Of a DNA stretch of 44,354 nucleotides, positions 23,145 to 30,399 are shown in pieces. The notes below the pieces were generated by a model, which was not told the DNA's origin, did not search any database, and saw only the letters and a program-made list of their open reading frames with translations. The position numbers and the translations under genes are program-made. Position 1 is the first letter of the stretch, and each line of letters begins with the position of its first letter. Origin of the DNA: CAYYJM01 sp964471755 (GTDB lineage: Bacteria; Planctomycetota; Planctomycetia; Gemmatales; Gemmataceae); assembly GCA_964471755.1 (NCBI GenBank), contig CAYYJM010000014.1, positions 1 through 44,354 of the forward strand. The letters run 5' to 3'.

Positions 23145-24473
23145 ATGAGCGCACTCAATCCGAGTCGAACCGAACCCGCCGAGGGCCGGCCGGCCGCGCT
23201 CCGGTTCGTCCTCCTGCTCGGCGTCGTCGGTCTGTTCGCCAACGCGGCCTACGAGGGAGCGCACAGTTCCATCGGGCCGTTCCTGGCCGGTCTCGGCGCG
23301 ACCGGCTTCGCCGTCGGCCTGGTCGCCGGCCTCGGCGAGCTAACCAGCTATGGCCTGCGTCTGCTGTCGGGCTACGCTGCCGACCGAACCGGGCGATACT
23401 GGACCATCCTCCTGGTCGGCTACGCGGTGAACATGGCGGCGGTGCCGCTGCTCGCCCTGGCTGGTCACTGGCACGTCGCGGCGGCGGTCCTGCTTGCCGA
23501 GCGACTCGGCAAGGGCATCCGCACGCCGGCCCGGGATGCGCTCCTCGCTCATGCCTGCCGTCGGGTCGGAGCCGGCGTCGGGTTCGGCATCCATGAGGTT
23601 CTCGACCAGGCCGGGGCGGTCGCGGGACCGCTCGTGTTCGCTCTCATCCTGCTCTGGGGTGGCGGCTACCGGATCGGGTTCCTCGCCCTGGCGGTGCCGG
23701 CCGTTCTGACCCTGCTCGCTCTGGCCCTGCTCCACCGCCTCTACCCGCACCCGGAAACCCTCGACAACGCGCCGACGACATCAAGCGATGCGACGGGCCT
23801 GCCGCGGACGTTCTGGCTCGTACTGGCCGCGACCAGCCTGATCGCTGCCGGCTTCGTCGATTTCCCGTTGATCGCCTACCACCTGGCCCGGACGGGGGCG
23901 GTCGCGCCGCACTGGGTTCCGGTCGCCTACGCCGTGGCGATGGCGACGGCCGCTGCTGGTGGTCTGCTGGCCGGCCGGTTCTACGATCGTTTCGGGGTGG
24001 GAGTGCTGGCCATCGTCGCGGTCGTCGCGGCGGGAGCCGCCCCGGTCGCGTTCATTGGTGGGCCGATCGGAGCCGTCTGTGGCATGGCCCTGTGGGGCGC
24101 TGCTCTTGGGGCGACGAAGATCATCGTGAAGGCCGCCGTGGCGACGGCCGTCCCGGCTGGCCGACGAGGCACGGCGTATGGCCTGACGAGTGCCGCGTTC
24201 GGCGTGGCGTGGTTTCTCGGGAGTGTTGGCAAGGGGGGCCTGTACGACATCTCTCCGGCCGGCCTCGTCGCCGCCTCGGTCGTGCTGCAGCTGGCCGCGG
24301 TGCCGGTCCTGTTCCTGGCCGGAGCGTACGGCGTGCCCCAGACCGAGCGACGGTCCTCGTCGGCGCTGGCCCGGACGGTCAACCCATCCTGGTCGATGAG
24401 CGTGGCCGGCAGCGTTTCCAGCGACGTCGGCCGCTCCTTCGCGTACGCCGGCTGCGCGTCGGACACCCGGTAG
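23145..24473 (+). CDS. Major facilitator superfamily transporter
   Basis: The 442-residue membrane protein has about 12 predicted hydrophobic helices and the MFS signature between helices 2 and 3, GYAADRTGRYW (about residues 73-83). Its closest feel is the small-molecule exporter/YjmB-UhpC-like branch, with GKGIRTPARDALLA in the first half (helix 4 region) and a repeat-like GRFYDRFGVG in the second half. The substrate cannot be told. CCGGAGGAACC precedes the ATG by about 4-6 bases, a strong ribosome-binding site. The last ~40 residues (from about 395) are polar and low in family character; they read into sequence that is partly duplicated at 24707-24744, so the natural C-terminus may have been altered by the repeat element downstream. 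The preceding 240-bp divergent gap contains only a small hairpin (GGGGATcttATCCCC at 23007-23021). Confidence 0.88.
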   Translation: MSALNPSRTEPAEGRPAALRFVLLLGVVGLFANAAYEGAHSSIGPFLAGLGATGFAVGLVAGLGELTSYGLRLLSGYAADRTGRYWTILLVGYAVNMAAVPLLALAGHWHVAAAVLLAERLGKGIRTPARDALLAHACRRVGAGVGFGIHEVLDQAGAVAGPLVFALILLWGGGYRIGFLALAVPAVLTLLALALLHRLYPHPETLDNAPTTSSDATGLPRTFWLVLAATSLIAAGFVDFPLIAYHLARTGAVAPHWVPVAYAVAMATAAAGGLLAGRFYDRFGVGVLAIVAVVAAGAAPVAFIGGPIGAVCGMALWGAALGATKIIVKAAVATAVPAGRRGTAYGLTSAAFGVAWFLGSVGKGGLYDISPAGLVAASVVLQLAAVPVLFLAGAYGVPQTERRSSSALARTVNPSWSMSVAGSVSSDVGRSFAYAGCASDTR

Positions 24474-24744
24474 ACCAGGCTGCTTCTCAGGCCCAAAATG
24501 TAGGGTGGGCCAGAGCGCTGTCATGGCTTGGTACCCTGTGAAGGAGATGACAGCGCCGGCCCACCACTCGCCCGGGAGCGCAGCGACACCGCAGAGGAAA
24601 CGTCACCGATTCTCTGCGGTGTCGCTGCGCTCCCGGTGCGTCGGTGGGCTCTCGCTAGCGCTCGGCCCACCCTACATTTTGGACCGCAACTACGGGGATG
24701 CACCCCGCGTCCGACGCCCGGTAGACCACGCTGCTTCTCAGCCC
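24455..24744. repeat. Imperfect 38-bp direct repeats bracketing the cruciform element
   Basis: The segment 24455-24492 (GCGTCGGACACCCGG... ending TGCTTCTCAGGCC) recurs at 24707-24744 (GCGTCCGACGCCCGG... TGCTTCTCAGCCC) with about five mismatches. The left copy includes the last codons and stop of the MFS gene; the right copy includes the stop codon of the membrane-protein gene at 24738. They flank the inverted-repeat element at 24493-24682. Whether they are part of the repeat unit or a duplicated target is unclear. Confidence 0.75.
24493..24682. repeat. 190-bp branched inverted-repeat (cruciform) element
   Basis: The ends CCAAAATGTAGGGTGGGCC (24493-24511) and GGCCCACCCTACATTTTGG (24664-24682) are perfect 19-base inverted repeats, extended by GAGCGCT/AGCGCTC (24513-24519 and 24657-24663). 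Inside, one hairpin pairs GCTGTCAT (24517-24524) with ATGACAGC (24547-24554), a 7-bp stem pairs 24559-24565 with 24643-24649, and a perfect 25-bp stem pairs 24572-24596 with 24612-24636 around a 15-base loop. The whole can fold as a three-way structure. TAGGGTGGGCC-type termini are known from small dispersed palindromic repeats in many bacteria, so a MITE/REP-like mobile element is the best reading. Confidence 0.88.
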
Positions 24745-26462
24745 TCGCCCACCAGGCTGCCGAAGCCGAGCTTCTTCAGTGTCCACGGCGACAGCGAGCC
24801 GAGCGTCAGGGACAGGACGATCGCCACGACGCCGTTCTGGAACAGGATCAGCAGCCCCGCGGACAGTACCAGACAGACGATCTCGTCCACCCACGACCGC
24901 GACACGTCCACGCCCAGGCGCAGGAACAGCAGGGCGACGAGGTTCTTGATCGTCTCGGTCAGCAGGCCGCCGAGCAGCACGCTCGCCGTCGTCGTCCACA
25001 GGATCGCCGACGACGAGCGGATCCAGAAGACGTACAGCGGCTCCAGCGTCGCCAGCGTCAGGATGCAGGCCACCACCACGACGACGACCGCGACGATGAT
25101 GTGCGGCAGTGACTTGCCCGTCAGTGTCTCCTCGAACGCCCGGTATCGTTCCGTCCCGCCGAGGCCGAGCAGTCGGCCGAGCCCGACCATGAGCCAGCGC
25201 ATGCTGACGAACAGCAGCCAGCCGAGCAGTACGGTCGCGGCCAGGACGACGGGCAGGAAGTACCCGAAGGTTCCCTGCACGTGCCGACCAGGCACGGCCA
25301 GGTGGTCGCTGCCGAGACCGGACGCCGGGTTGAACGCCTCCAGTTCCTTGACCTGGTAGTACCCGTCGATGTCCAGGCCGAGCGAACCGCCAGCGAACAG
25401 CAACGCCTCGTCGGAGAAGGCCATCGCCGTGATGATCTCGAAGTAGCGGTTGTGGTCGTAGACGCCGACGTGGTCGCGCAGGACGACCTCCTTCAGCGCC
25501 CCGGCCCGAACGAGTTCCTCGGCCGTCTCAGCCAGGCGCGGCGTGTACAGCGGATCGAGCCCGGCCAATCGCTCGACGGCGGCCAGTACGGCGACGCGAT
25601 CGTCCAGCGGTGGCAGGTCCCCCCGCGCGACGCGCTCGCCGGCCACCCCGCGTCCGTACGCCTTCAGTGCAGTCCAGGCGTCGCCAGCCAGATGGTTACG
25701 GCCGTTGAACAGGTCCATCAGGTAGTTTCGTCGGTTCTCAAACAACTCGTCCGTGATGGCCAGTCGGTCGTACAGAATCCAGTAGTCGAACCACTCCAGG
25801 TCCGGCGGGGTTGGACGGACGGTCAAGCTCCCCAGGCCGTCGAAGTGACGGGTCGTCTCGTGCTGACCGCGAACGGCATGAGCCCACTTCAGCAGATCGG
25901 CGAGGCGGGCGTCGTCGCCGACGGCCGCGCTCACGGTCTGGCGCAGGTCGAGAAGATGCTGCGGGTACATACCCGGAGTAGAACTCAGACGTTGCCAGGC
26001 GGCGTGGGCCGCGAGTCGGTCGTCCGCCTCGGTCTTCGCAATGCGCTCCAGGGTCTGCCGTTTTTCCGCTGTCCAGCCCTTGACCTCCGTACTATCCTTG
26101 CTCGCACCAAGGAACCCCTTCTCGGCCAGGGCGAGGTATAGTCGGGTCTTATCCCGGCACGATGCGAACAGCCGCCGACCCCAGTCGAGGACGAGCGCGT
26201 ACTCGGCTGGCTCGGGGAATGCCTGCTTCAGGAATGCCTCGTCGAGCTTCTGCTTTGCCACGTCGTCCAGACTGACAGTGAGGAGGCCATCCGGCAGGAG
26301 TGAGTGGCTGAATTTGGTCCCGTTGAGGTGGATGACATCCACCACGGGCAGGCCGCGTGTACGAGCGGTCACGGCCAACTGAAGCAGTTGCGGCACGGCG
26401 GTCAGGAAGTACAGGAAGAAGGCCACACCGAACAGCTTGACCACAAAGCTGAGTGTCTTCAT
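24738..26462 (-). CDS. Uncharacterised multi-pass membrane protein
   Basis: I do not recognise this 574-residue protein. It has one N-terminal transmembrane helix (about 8-31, LFGVAFFLYFLTAVPQLLQL), a soluble extracytoplasmic or cytoplasmic domain of about 365 residues rich in helices and charged residues, and a C-terminal membrane block with hydrophobic segments near 400-428, 453-480 (including VAVVVVVVACILTLATL), 486-513 and 528-562. The soluble part has no motif I can assign; WFDYWILYDRLAITDELFENR is shown here as W-F-D-Y-W then an acidic helix only as a landmark near residue 205-225. The TM-soluble-TM plan suggests a sensor or transport-related scaffold. It starts 116 bp downstream (same strand) of the 82-residue gene. 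Confidence 0.8.
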   Translation of the reverse strand: MKTLSFVVKLFGVAFFLYFLTAVPQLLQLAVTARTRGLPVVDVIHLNGTKFSHSLLPDGLLTVSLDDVAKQKLDEAFLKQAFPEPAEYALVLDWGRRLFASCRDKTRLYLALAEKGFLGASKDSTEVKGWTAEKRQTLERIAKTEADDRLAAHAAWQRLSSTPGMYPQHLLDLRQTVSAAVGDDARLADLLKWAHAVRGQHETTRHFDGLGSLTVRPTPPDLEWFDYWILYDRLAITDELFENRRNYLMDLFNGRNHLAGDAWTALKAYGRGVAGERVARGDLPPLDDRVAVLAAVERLAGLDPLYTPRLAETAEELVRAGALKEVVLRDHVGVYDHNRYFEIITAMAFSDEALLFAGGSLGLDIDGYYQVKELEAFNPASGLGSDHLAVPGRHVQGTFGYFLPVVLAATVLLGWLLFVSMRWLMVGLGRLLGLGGTERYRAFEETLTGKSLPHIIVAVVVVVVACILTLATLEPLYVFWIRSSSAILWTTTASVLLGGLLTETIKNLVALLFLRLGVDVSRSWVDEIVCLVLSAGLLILFQNGVVAIVLSLTLGSLSPWTLKKLGFGSLVGEG

Positions 26463-26518
26463 GTGAGGGGAACCTCAGCCTGGAGGGGGCAGCAAGTGGA
26501 TGGAATTATCCCTCGCAA

Positions 26519-26551
26519 CGAACTGCCCGTCTAGAGGCAGTTCGCCTTTTT
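26519..26551 (+). terminator. Hairpin followed by T-tract (plus-strand orientation)
   Basis: CGAACTGCC (26519-26527) pairs perfectly with GGCAGTTCG (26536-26544) around an 8-base loop, followed by CCTTTTTCC. In the plus orientation this is a convincing intrinsic terminator, yet the genes on both sides run on the minus strand. On the minus strand the same stem is preceded by A's and followed by only a weak TTGCG. It may end the upstream minus-strand transcript poorly and block antisense transcription well. Confidence 0.65.
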
Positions 26552-26578
26552 CCTACCTGTCGTGGTCCCTATTCCTGA

Positions 26579-26827
26579 TCACTCGGGCTTCTCCCCGGCC
26601 GCTTCGAGGATCTCCTTGGCCTCGTCGGGGCTCAAGGTACCATCCTGCAAGGCGATGTTGTAGGCCGCCTTGAGCTTGGCGTCCTTCTCGGCCAACCTCT
26701 GAATCCGGGCCTGCACCTCGGCCTGGACGGATTTGGCGGTGAGCCACGCCCAGACGGGCCAGAGCGAGAAGGAAATCATCGCCACCAGGGCGAGACAGCC
26801 GATGAACGTGGTTGTTTGACGACTCAT
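26579..26827 (-). CDS. Small membrane-anchored coiled-coil protein with EF-hand-like loop
   Basis: The 82-residue product has one transmembrane helix (about 7-30, FIGCLALVAMISFSLWPVWA) and then a charged amphipathic helix (VQARIQRLAEKDAKLKAAYN) likely to form a coiled coil. It ends with LQDGTLSPDEAKEILE, which resembles the D-x-D/N-G-x-[LI]-x-x-x-E helix-loop-helix of EF-hand/dockerin-like calcium sites, although only the second half of the loop is convincing. AGGAGTG lies about 7 bases upstream of the ATG. The start overlaps the stop of the upstream 131-residue frame by ATGA (26824-26827), so translation of the two is probably coupled. Function unknown. Confidence 0.72.
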   Translation of the reverse strand: MSRQTTTFIGCLALVAMISFSLWPVWAWLTAKSVQAEVQARIQRLAEKDAKLKAAYNIALQDGTLSPDEAKEILEAAGEKPE

Positions 26828-27219
26828 GGACGCTCACTCCTCGAATCCTGGATGGCCGGAACGTCGTGAAGGCCACCGCCCCACGTCTCCCGGTATGGCA
26901 ACGTCAACCCGGTTGCGACATCCGTGTTGTATGCCCGGAAGCGGGTCAGGACAAGCGAAGGACGTTCTCCCGTGCAGGACCGACACAAGGGCCCGCGCCG
27001 AACATCGGCCTGATGCAGAGCCAGCCAGCGGAGGCCGCGTTCGACGGCCTGCTCGGATTCGGCAGTGCCGCCGCCTTCCTGGACCTTCTTCGCACGGACC
27101 GCGCCGATCCGGCCAGCGAACGGGGCGAGGTTCGCGGGCGGATCCTCCAGCACGGCACTCCCGACGCTCCCCACGACCAGAGGCAGAAGAATCAGGCCGA
27201 TCACCCCACGCATCGACAT
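26824..27219 (-). CDS. Short secreted protein, possibly remnant of a cyclase-like repeat protein
   Basis: The 131-residue frame starts MSMRGVIGLILLPLVVGSVG, a signal peptide or membrane anchor, after a GGAGGTG ribosome-binding site 8 bases upstream. Around residues 50-65 it reads SEQAVERGLRWLALHQAD, which looks like the first helix of a prenyltransferase/squalene-cyclase repeat (AVxxGLxWLAxHQ...). After that the similarity stops and the remaining ~65 residues (rich in Arg, Thr, Gly) show no family features. A frameshift or deletion that removed the rest of a larger cyclase-like protein is a reasonable reading, but its good start signals and ATGA overlap with the next gene mean it could still be expressed. 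An upstream in-frame ATG at 27270 is less supported. Confidence 0.55.
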   Translation of the reverse strand: MSMRGVIGLILLPLVVGSVGSAVLEDPPANLAPFAGRIGAVRAKKVQEGGGTAESEQAVERGLRWLALHQADVRRGPLCRSCTGERPSLVLTRFRAYNTDVATGLTLPYRETWGGGLHDVPAIQDSRSERP

Positions 27220-27485
27220 GGCAAGCACCTCCGTGGACCGTCTGGATAACCCGGATACGTGTGTCCTCAAGTTAGGTCTACTTCCGGTCTTCTGCGAGCC
27301 AGACGCGTCAGCGACTGGAGTTTGCTCTTCTATCGCCGAGACAGGAACTCCGGTCGCTCACGCTCCCGGCTCGCCAGGGAAATCGACGGGCCGCGCCAGT
27401 AGAATATGCCGTCGCTGGAATCTTGCCAGGCGTGAGCTAGACTTACCCTGTTCCACCGCTTCGCTGTCACGTTGGAGCCGAGTTC

Positions 27486-28799
27486 ATGAAACTGGCCATC
27501 ATTGGTACGGGATACGTCGGCCTGGTCACGGGCACCTGCTTTGCCGATTGTGGCAACGATGTCGTCTGCATCGACAAGGACGCCGGCAAGATCGACGGCC
27601 TCAAGCAGGGCAAGATCCCGATCTACGAGCCGGGTCTGGAGGAACTCGTCCTGCGCAACAGCGAAGACGGCCGACTGCACTTCACGACCGACCTGCGTGA
27701 AGGTATCGCCCAGGCGGAGATCATCTTCATTGCCGTTGGTACGCCGCAATCGCACGACGGGTCCGCGGACCTGACCACGCTCTGGACCGTCACCGACATC
27801 CTGGCCGAGGCGATCAACGGCCCGAAGATTGTCGTCGTCAAGAGTACCGTCCCGGTCGGCACCAACCGTGGCGTGCTGACCCGTCTGCGAGCGAAGTGCA
27901 AGCATCCGGTCGAGGTGGCCAGTAATCCGGAGTTTCTCAAGGAAGGAGCCGCCATCGACGATTGCACCCGACCGGACCGTGTCGTCGTCGGCGTCGAGAG
28001 TGCCGAGACGGCCGAGAAACTACGCCAACTCTACGCGCCGTTCCTGCGAACGGACAAGCCGTTCCTGGTCATGTCGCTGGAGAGCGCCGAGATGACCAAG
28101 TATGTCGCCAACGCCATGCTGGCGACGAAGATCAGCTTCATCAACGAGATGGCCAACCTGTGCGAGCGGATGGGAGCCGACATCAACGACGTTCGCCGGG
28201 GCATCGGCCACGACCAGCGGATCGGCTTTCAGTTCCTGCATCCGGGGGCCGGATACGGGGGAAGTTGCTTTCCCAAAGACGTTCGAGCAATTATCAGTAT
28301 GGGGAATATCGTTGGAACATCTCTTAAGCTGATGGAGTCGGTCGATGAGGTGAACGAGGCCCAGAAGACAGTTTTGATTCGCAAGGTGAAGGATCATTAC
28401 GGCGACCGACTCAAGGGCCGGACGGTGGCCATCTGGGGCCTGGCGTTCAAGCCGAAGACGGACGACGTTCGCGAGGCTCCGGCGCTGGCGGTGATCGACG
28501 CCCTGCTCGCCGCCGGGGTCAAGGTGCGGGTGCATGATCCGGAGGCGATGCCCAACGTCAAGGCGGCCTACGGCGACAAGCTCGTTTACTGTGATCGGCC
28601 CTATGGTGCCCTGGAAGGGGCGGACGGCCTGGCGATCGTCACCGAGTGGACCGAGTTCCGCAATCCCGATTTCGAGGTCATGAAGCGACTCATGACCGAG
28701 AAGGTCGTCTTCGATGGTCGCAATCTGTACGAGCCGCGCGTGATGGCCGGGCACGGCTTCACCTACTATTCGATCGGCCGCAAGGATGTGACGACCTGA
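27486..28799 (+). CDS. ugd: UDP-glucose 6-dehydrogenase
   Basis: The 437-residue protein begins MKLAIIGTGYVGLVTGTCFA, the NAD-binding G-x-G-Y-V-G of UDP-glucose/GDP-mannose dehydrogenases. Further landmarks are PIYEPGLEELV, VGTP, KSTVPVGT, SNPEFLKEGAAIDDC, the catalytic GYGGSCFPKD (nucleophilic Cys near residue 261) and WGLAFKPKTDDVREAPAL in the C-terminal UDP-binding domain. It oxidises UDP-glucose to UDP-glucuronate with two NAD+, in the cytoplasm, for exopolysaccharide or cell-envelope glycans. Length is normal. GGAG lies 8 bases upstream of the ATG. It stands alone on the plus strand, with the lysozyme gene converging 13 bp beyond its stop. Confidence 0.96.
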   Translation: MKLAIIGTGYVGLVTGTCFADCGNDVVCIDKDAGKIDGLKQGKIPIYEPGLEELVLRNSEDGRLHFTTDLREGIAQAEIIFIAVGTPQSHDGSADLTTLWTVTDILAEAINGPKIVVVKSTVPVGTNRGVLTRLRAKCKHPVEVASNPEFLKEGAAIDDCTRPDRVVVGVESAETAEKLRQLYAPFLRTDKPFLVMSLESAEMTKYVANAMLATKISFINEMANLCERMGADINDVRRGIGHDQRIGFQFLHPGAGYGGSCFPKDVRAIISMGNIVGTSLKLMESVDEVNEAQKTVLIRKVKDHYGDRLKGRTVAIWGLAFKPKTDDVREAPALAVIDALLAAGVKVRVHDPEAMPNVKAAYGDKLVYCDRPYGALEGADGLAIVTEWTEFRNPDFEVMKRLMTEKVVFDGRNLYEPRVMAGHGFTYYSIGRKDVTT

Positions 28800-28812
28800 G
28801 CGAGTGGTCCGA

Positions 28813-29376
28813 TCAACCGGGGTCCTGGCCGGATCGCATCATGGCCTCCAGGCGGACGCCGCGTGATTTGACCTGGCGAAACCATTTGCTCGCCTTCATC
28901 TCGTCGGCGGCCCTGGCGAAGTCGCCGGCCTCGATGGCCTGTTTCAACTTCTTGAACTGGCCCAGGCCGGCCTTGCCGAGGTTGAACGTCATGTCCACGA
29001 GGACGCGTTGGCGAACGTCGTTGAGTTTGGCGAGGTTGGGATAGAGGGCCTGGCAACTGGCGATGGCCGTCTGGATGTCGCCGTCCAGGAGTGTGAGGAT
29101 TTGCAACTCGGTCAGGGAGTCCTTGCCGTCGAGTAGGCGTTGGTAGTCGGCCCCGACGGCGGCGATTGTCGTTTTGGCACCGGCTCGTTTCAGATTGAAG
29201 CCAACGCCGATGGTCGGGATGCCGACGGAGTCGAGATAAACCTTGTTGCGTTTGCCTTCGTGTCGGATGAGTTGGGTACGGAGTTTGCCGTGATCGAGGT
29301 TCTCGGCGAAGGCGGCGCGGGCCGTTCCGAGGACGAACATGGCGATGATCAATCGCCACCAGAATGAGGGTCGCAT
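28813..29376 (-). CDS. Secreted GH24 (T4-type) lysozyme
   Basis: The 187-residue protein has a signal peptide (about 1-24, ending AFA) and then a phage T4-lysozyme-like GH24 domain. The catalytic triad is readable in IRHEGKRNKVYLDSVGIPTI followed by GVG: Glu40, Asp49 and Thr55, with the usual 8-residue and 5-residue spacings. The helical lobe has MTFNLGKAGLGQFKKLKQAI and ends in the W-x-x-Q/R tail (KASKWFRQVKSRGVRLEAMM). It should cleave the N-acetylmuramic acid-N-acetylglucosamine bonds of peptidoglycan. Phage endolysins of this family lack a cleavable signal or use a SAR helix, so a conventional signal peptide points to an exported enzyme. No holin or phage gene is nearby. It is downstream of the anchored/secreted cassette but separated from it by an inverted-repeat element. 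Confidence 0.9.
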   Translation of the reverse strand: MRPSFWWRLIIAMFVLGTARAAFAENLDHGKLRTQLIRHEGKRNKVYLDSVGIPTIGVGFNLKRAGAKTTIAAVGADYQRLLDGKDSLTELQILTLLDGDIQTAIASCQALYPNLAKLNDVRQRVLVDMTFNLGKAGLGQFKKLKQAIEAGDFARAADEMKASKWFRQVKSRGVRLEAMMRSGQDPG

Positions 29377-29396
29377 GGTAGAACTCCAGAGTGAAT

Positions 29397-29651
29397 CCCG
29401 GCGAGCGGCGCGGCGTCAGCCCGCCGGTTGTCTTCGCGAGAAGAACCGGCGGGCTGACGCCCAATGTCTGTAAGCTAGGGGAAACAAATATCGAGAAATT
29501 CCCTGGAAACCCAGCGTTTCCTTGCTTTCGCGGGGTGTGCGTGATGCACACCTGGCACCTTTGGCACAACCGCTTGTTCAGCTAGAGTTTACGTCCGTAC
29601 TTGTTTCCCCTAACTTACAAGCATTGGACTGACGCCGCGCCGCTCGCCGGG
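29397..29651. repeat. 255-bp inverted-repeat element (MITE-like)
   Basis: The termini CCCGGCGAGCGGCGCGGCG plus TCAG (29397-29419) and their exact complement (29629-29651) are 23-base perfect inverted repeats. Just inside, GCGTCAGCCCGCCGGTT (29413-29429) can alternatively pair with AACCGGCGGGCTGACGC (29444-29460), a 17-bp local hairpin. A second inverted pair, 29461-29487 and 29601-29627, matches over 27 bases with three mismatches. The centre contains small hairpins (GGAAAC/GTTTCC near 29514-29530 and GTGTGC/GCACAC). No coding frame of interest is present. It fills the gap between the lysozyme gene and the gene at 29671. Confidence 0.85.
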
Positions 29652-29670
29652 GTGTTGCGGTCAGCTCGCG

Positions 29671-30309
29671 TTACTTCCGAATCAGCAAGTATTGAACGTC
29701 CTCCATGGCCAAGAGAGGGCCGGTACCATCTGGGAGGATTGTGGTTTTGCCTTTGTGCACATCGGCTCCCGGATTCGTATTCCACTTGTATCGGTACTGG
29801 GCAACGATTTTGAAGGATTTTCCATTCGGATCCGCTTCAGCCTTCACTTCATACCAAAGAAGGGCATCATCCTGAACGAAGATTTCACTGCCAAATGGAC
29901 CGTAAGGATGAAGGGCCGCATTTGGATGTTCGTACTTCGCAGGGTTCCCCCCGACACACGTTGGGATCAAGACGATGTACCAGTCGTCCGCCTTGGTCCC
30001 GTTCGGAAGGTTGATTGTATCACCGTGATTCCCCTTGCCGAAGAAAGATAGGCCTCCGGAGACGACGAGTTTACCGTCGACGGTCAGATTGCCCCCGACC
30101 TTCACGTTGCCGTCCTGGTCGAGAATGGTGACCGGTTGGCCGGCTTTGTCCAGGACGGTGAACTTGTCAGCGGTCAGGAAGATCGGGTTCATCATTTGCG
30201 CGGCCCCGGCGATCAGGATGACCAGGTTGAGGCCGATCACCGCGAAGAGTACGCGGCGAAGTTGGATCACCTGCGAATTCTGGTTCTCCGACGAAGATGC
30301 ACTGTTCAT
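29671..30309 (-). CDS. Membrane-anchored exported protein with beta-repeat segment, function unknown
   Basis: The 212-residue protein starts at the ATG 30309, after AAGGAG. A 57-base longer frame exists but lacks a binding site. A polar N-terminus of ~18 residues is followed by a single transmembrane helix (about 19-41, VLFAVIGLNLVILIAGAA), giving an N-in/C-out anchor. Residues about 48-85 contain a regular beta pattern, FTVLDKAGQPVTILDQDGNV then KVGGNLTVDGKLVVSGGLSF, resembling the short beta-solenoid turns of bactofilins or phage tail spikes. The rest (about 86-212) is an unassigned domain with aromatic-rich strands (DDWYIVLIPTCVGG, LLWYEVKAEADPNGKSFKIV). I do not recognise the family. It lies 90 bp after the Tat-exported protein gene on the same strand and in the same less GC-rich segment. 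Confidence 0.75.
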   Translation of the reverse strand: MNSASSSENQNSQVIQLRRVLFAVIGLNLVILIAGAAQMMNPIFLTADKFTVLDKAGQPVTILDQDGNVKVGGNLTVDGKLVVSGGLSFFGKGNHGDTINLPNGTKADDWYIVLIPTCVGGNPAKYEHPNAALHPYGPFGSEIFVQDDALLWYEVKAEADPNGKSFKIVAQYRYKWNTNPGADVHKGKTTILPDGTGPLLAMEDVQYLLIRK

Positions 30310-30399
30310 TTGCTTACTCCTTGAAACGTTCGAACACTGATGGATTCTTGGGCCGTGCCCGATCACACGCAGGGCGGATGTCGGTCACGGTTTCCCCTG

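Noticed and set aside
28813..29376. Prophage considered because of the T4-type lysozyme
   Set aside because: No integrase, capsid, tail, portal or holin gene lies nearby, and the lysozyme has a conventional signal peptide.
29397..29651. Riboswitch considered for the structured region upstream of the lysozyme gene
   Set aside because: The structure has perfect terminal inverted repeats and symmetrical arms, as in a mobile element, and no known aptamer core was recognised.
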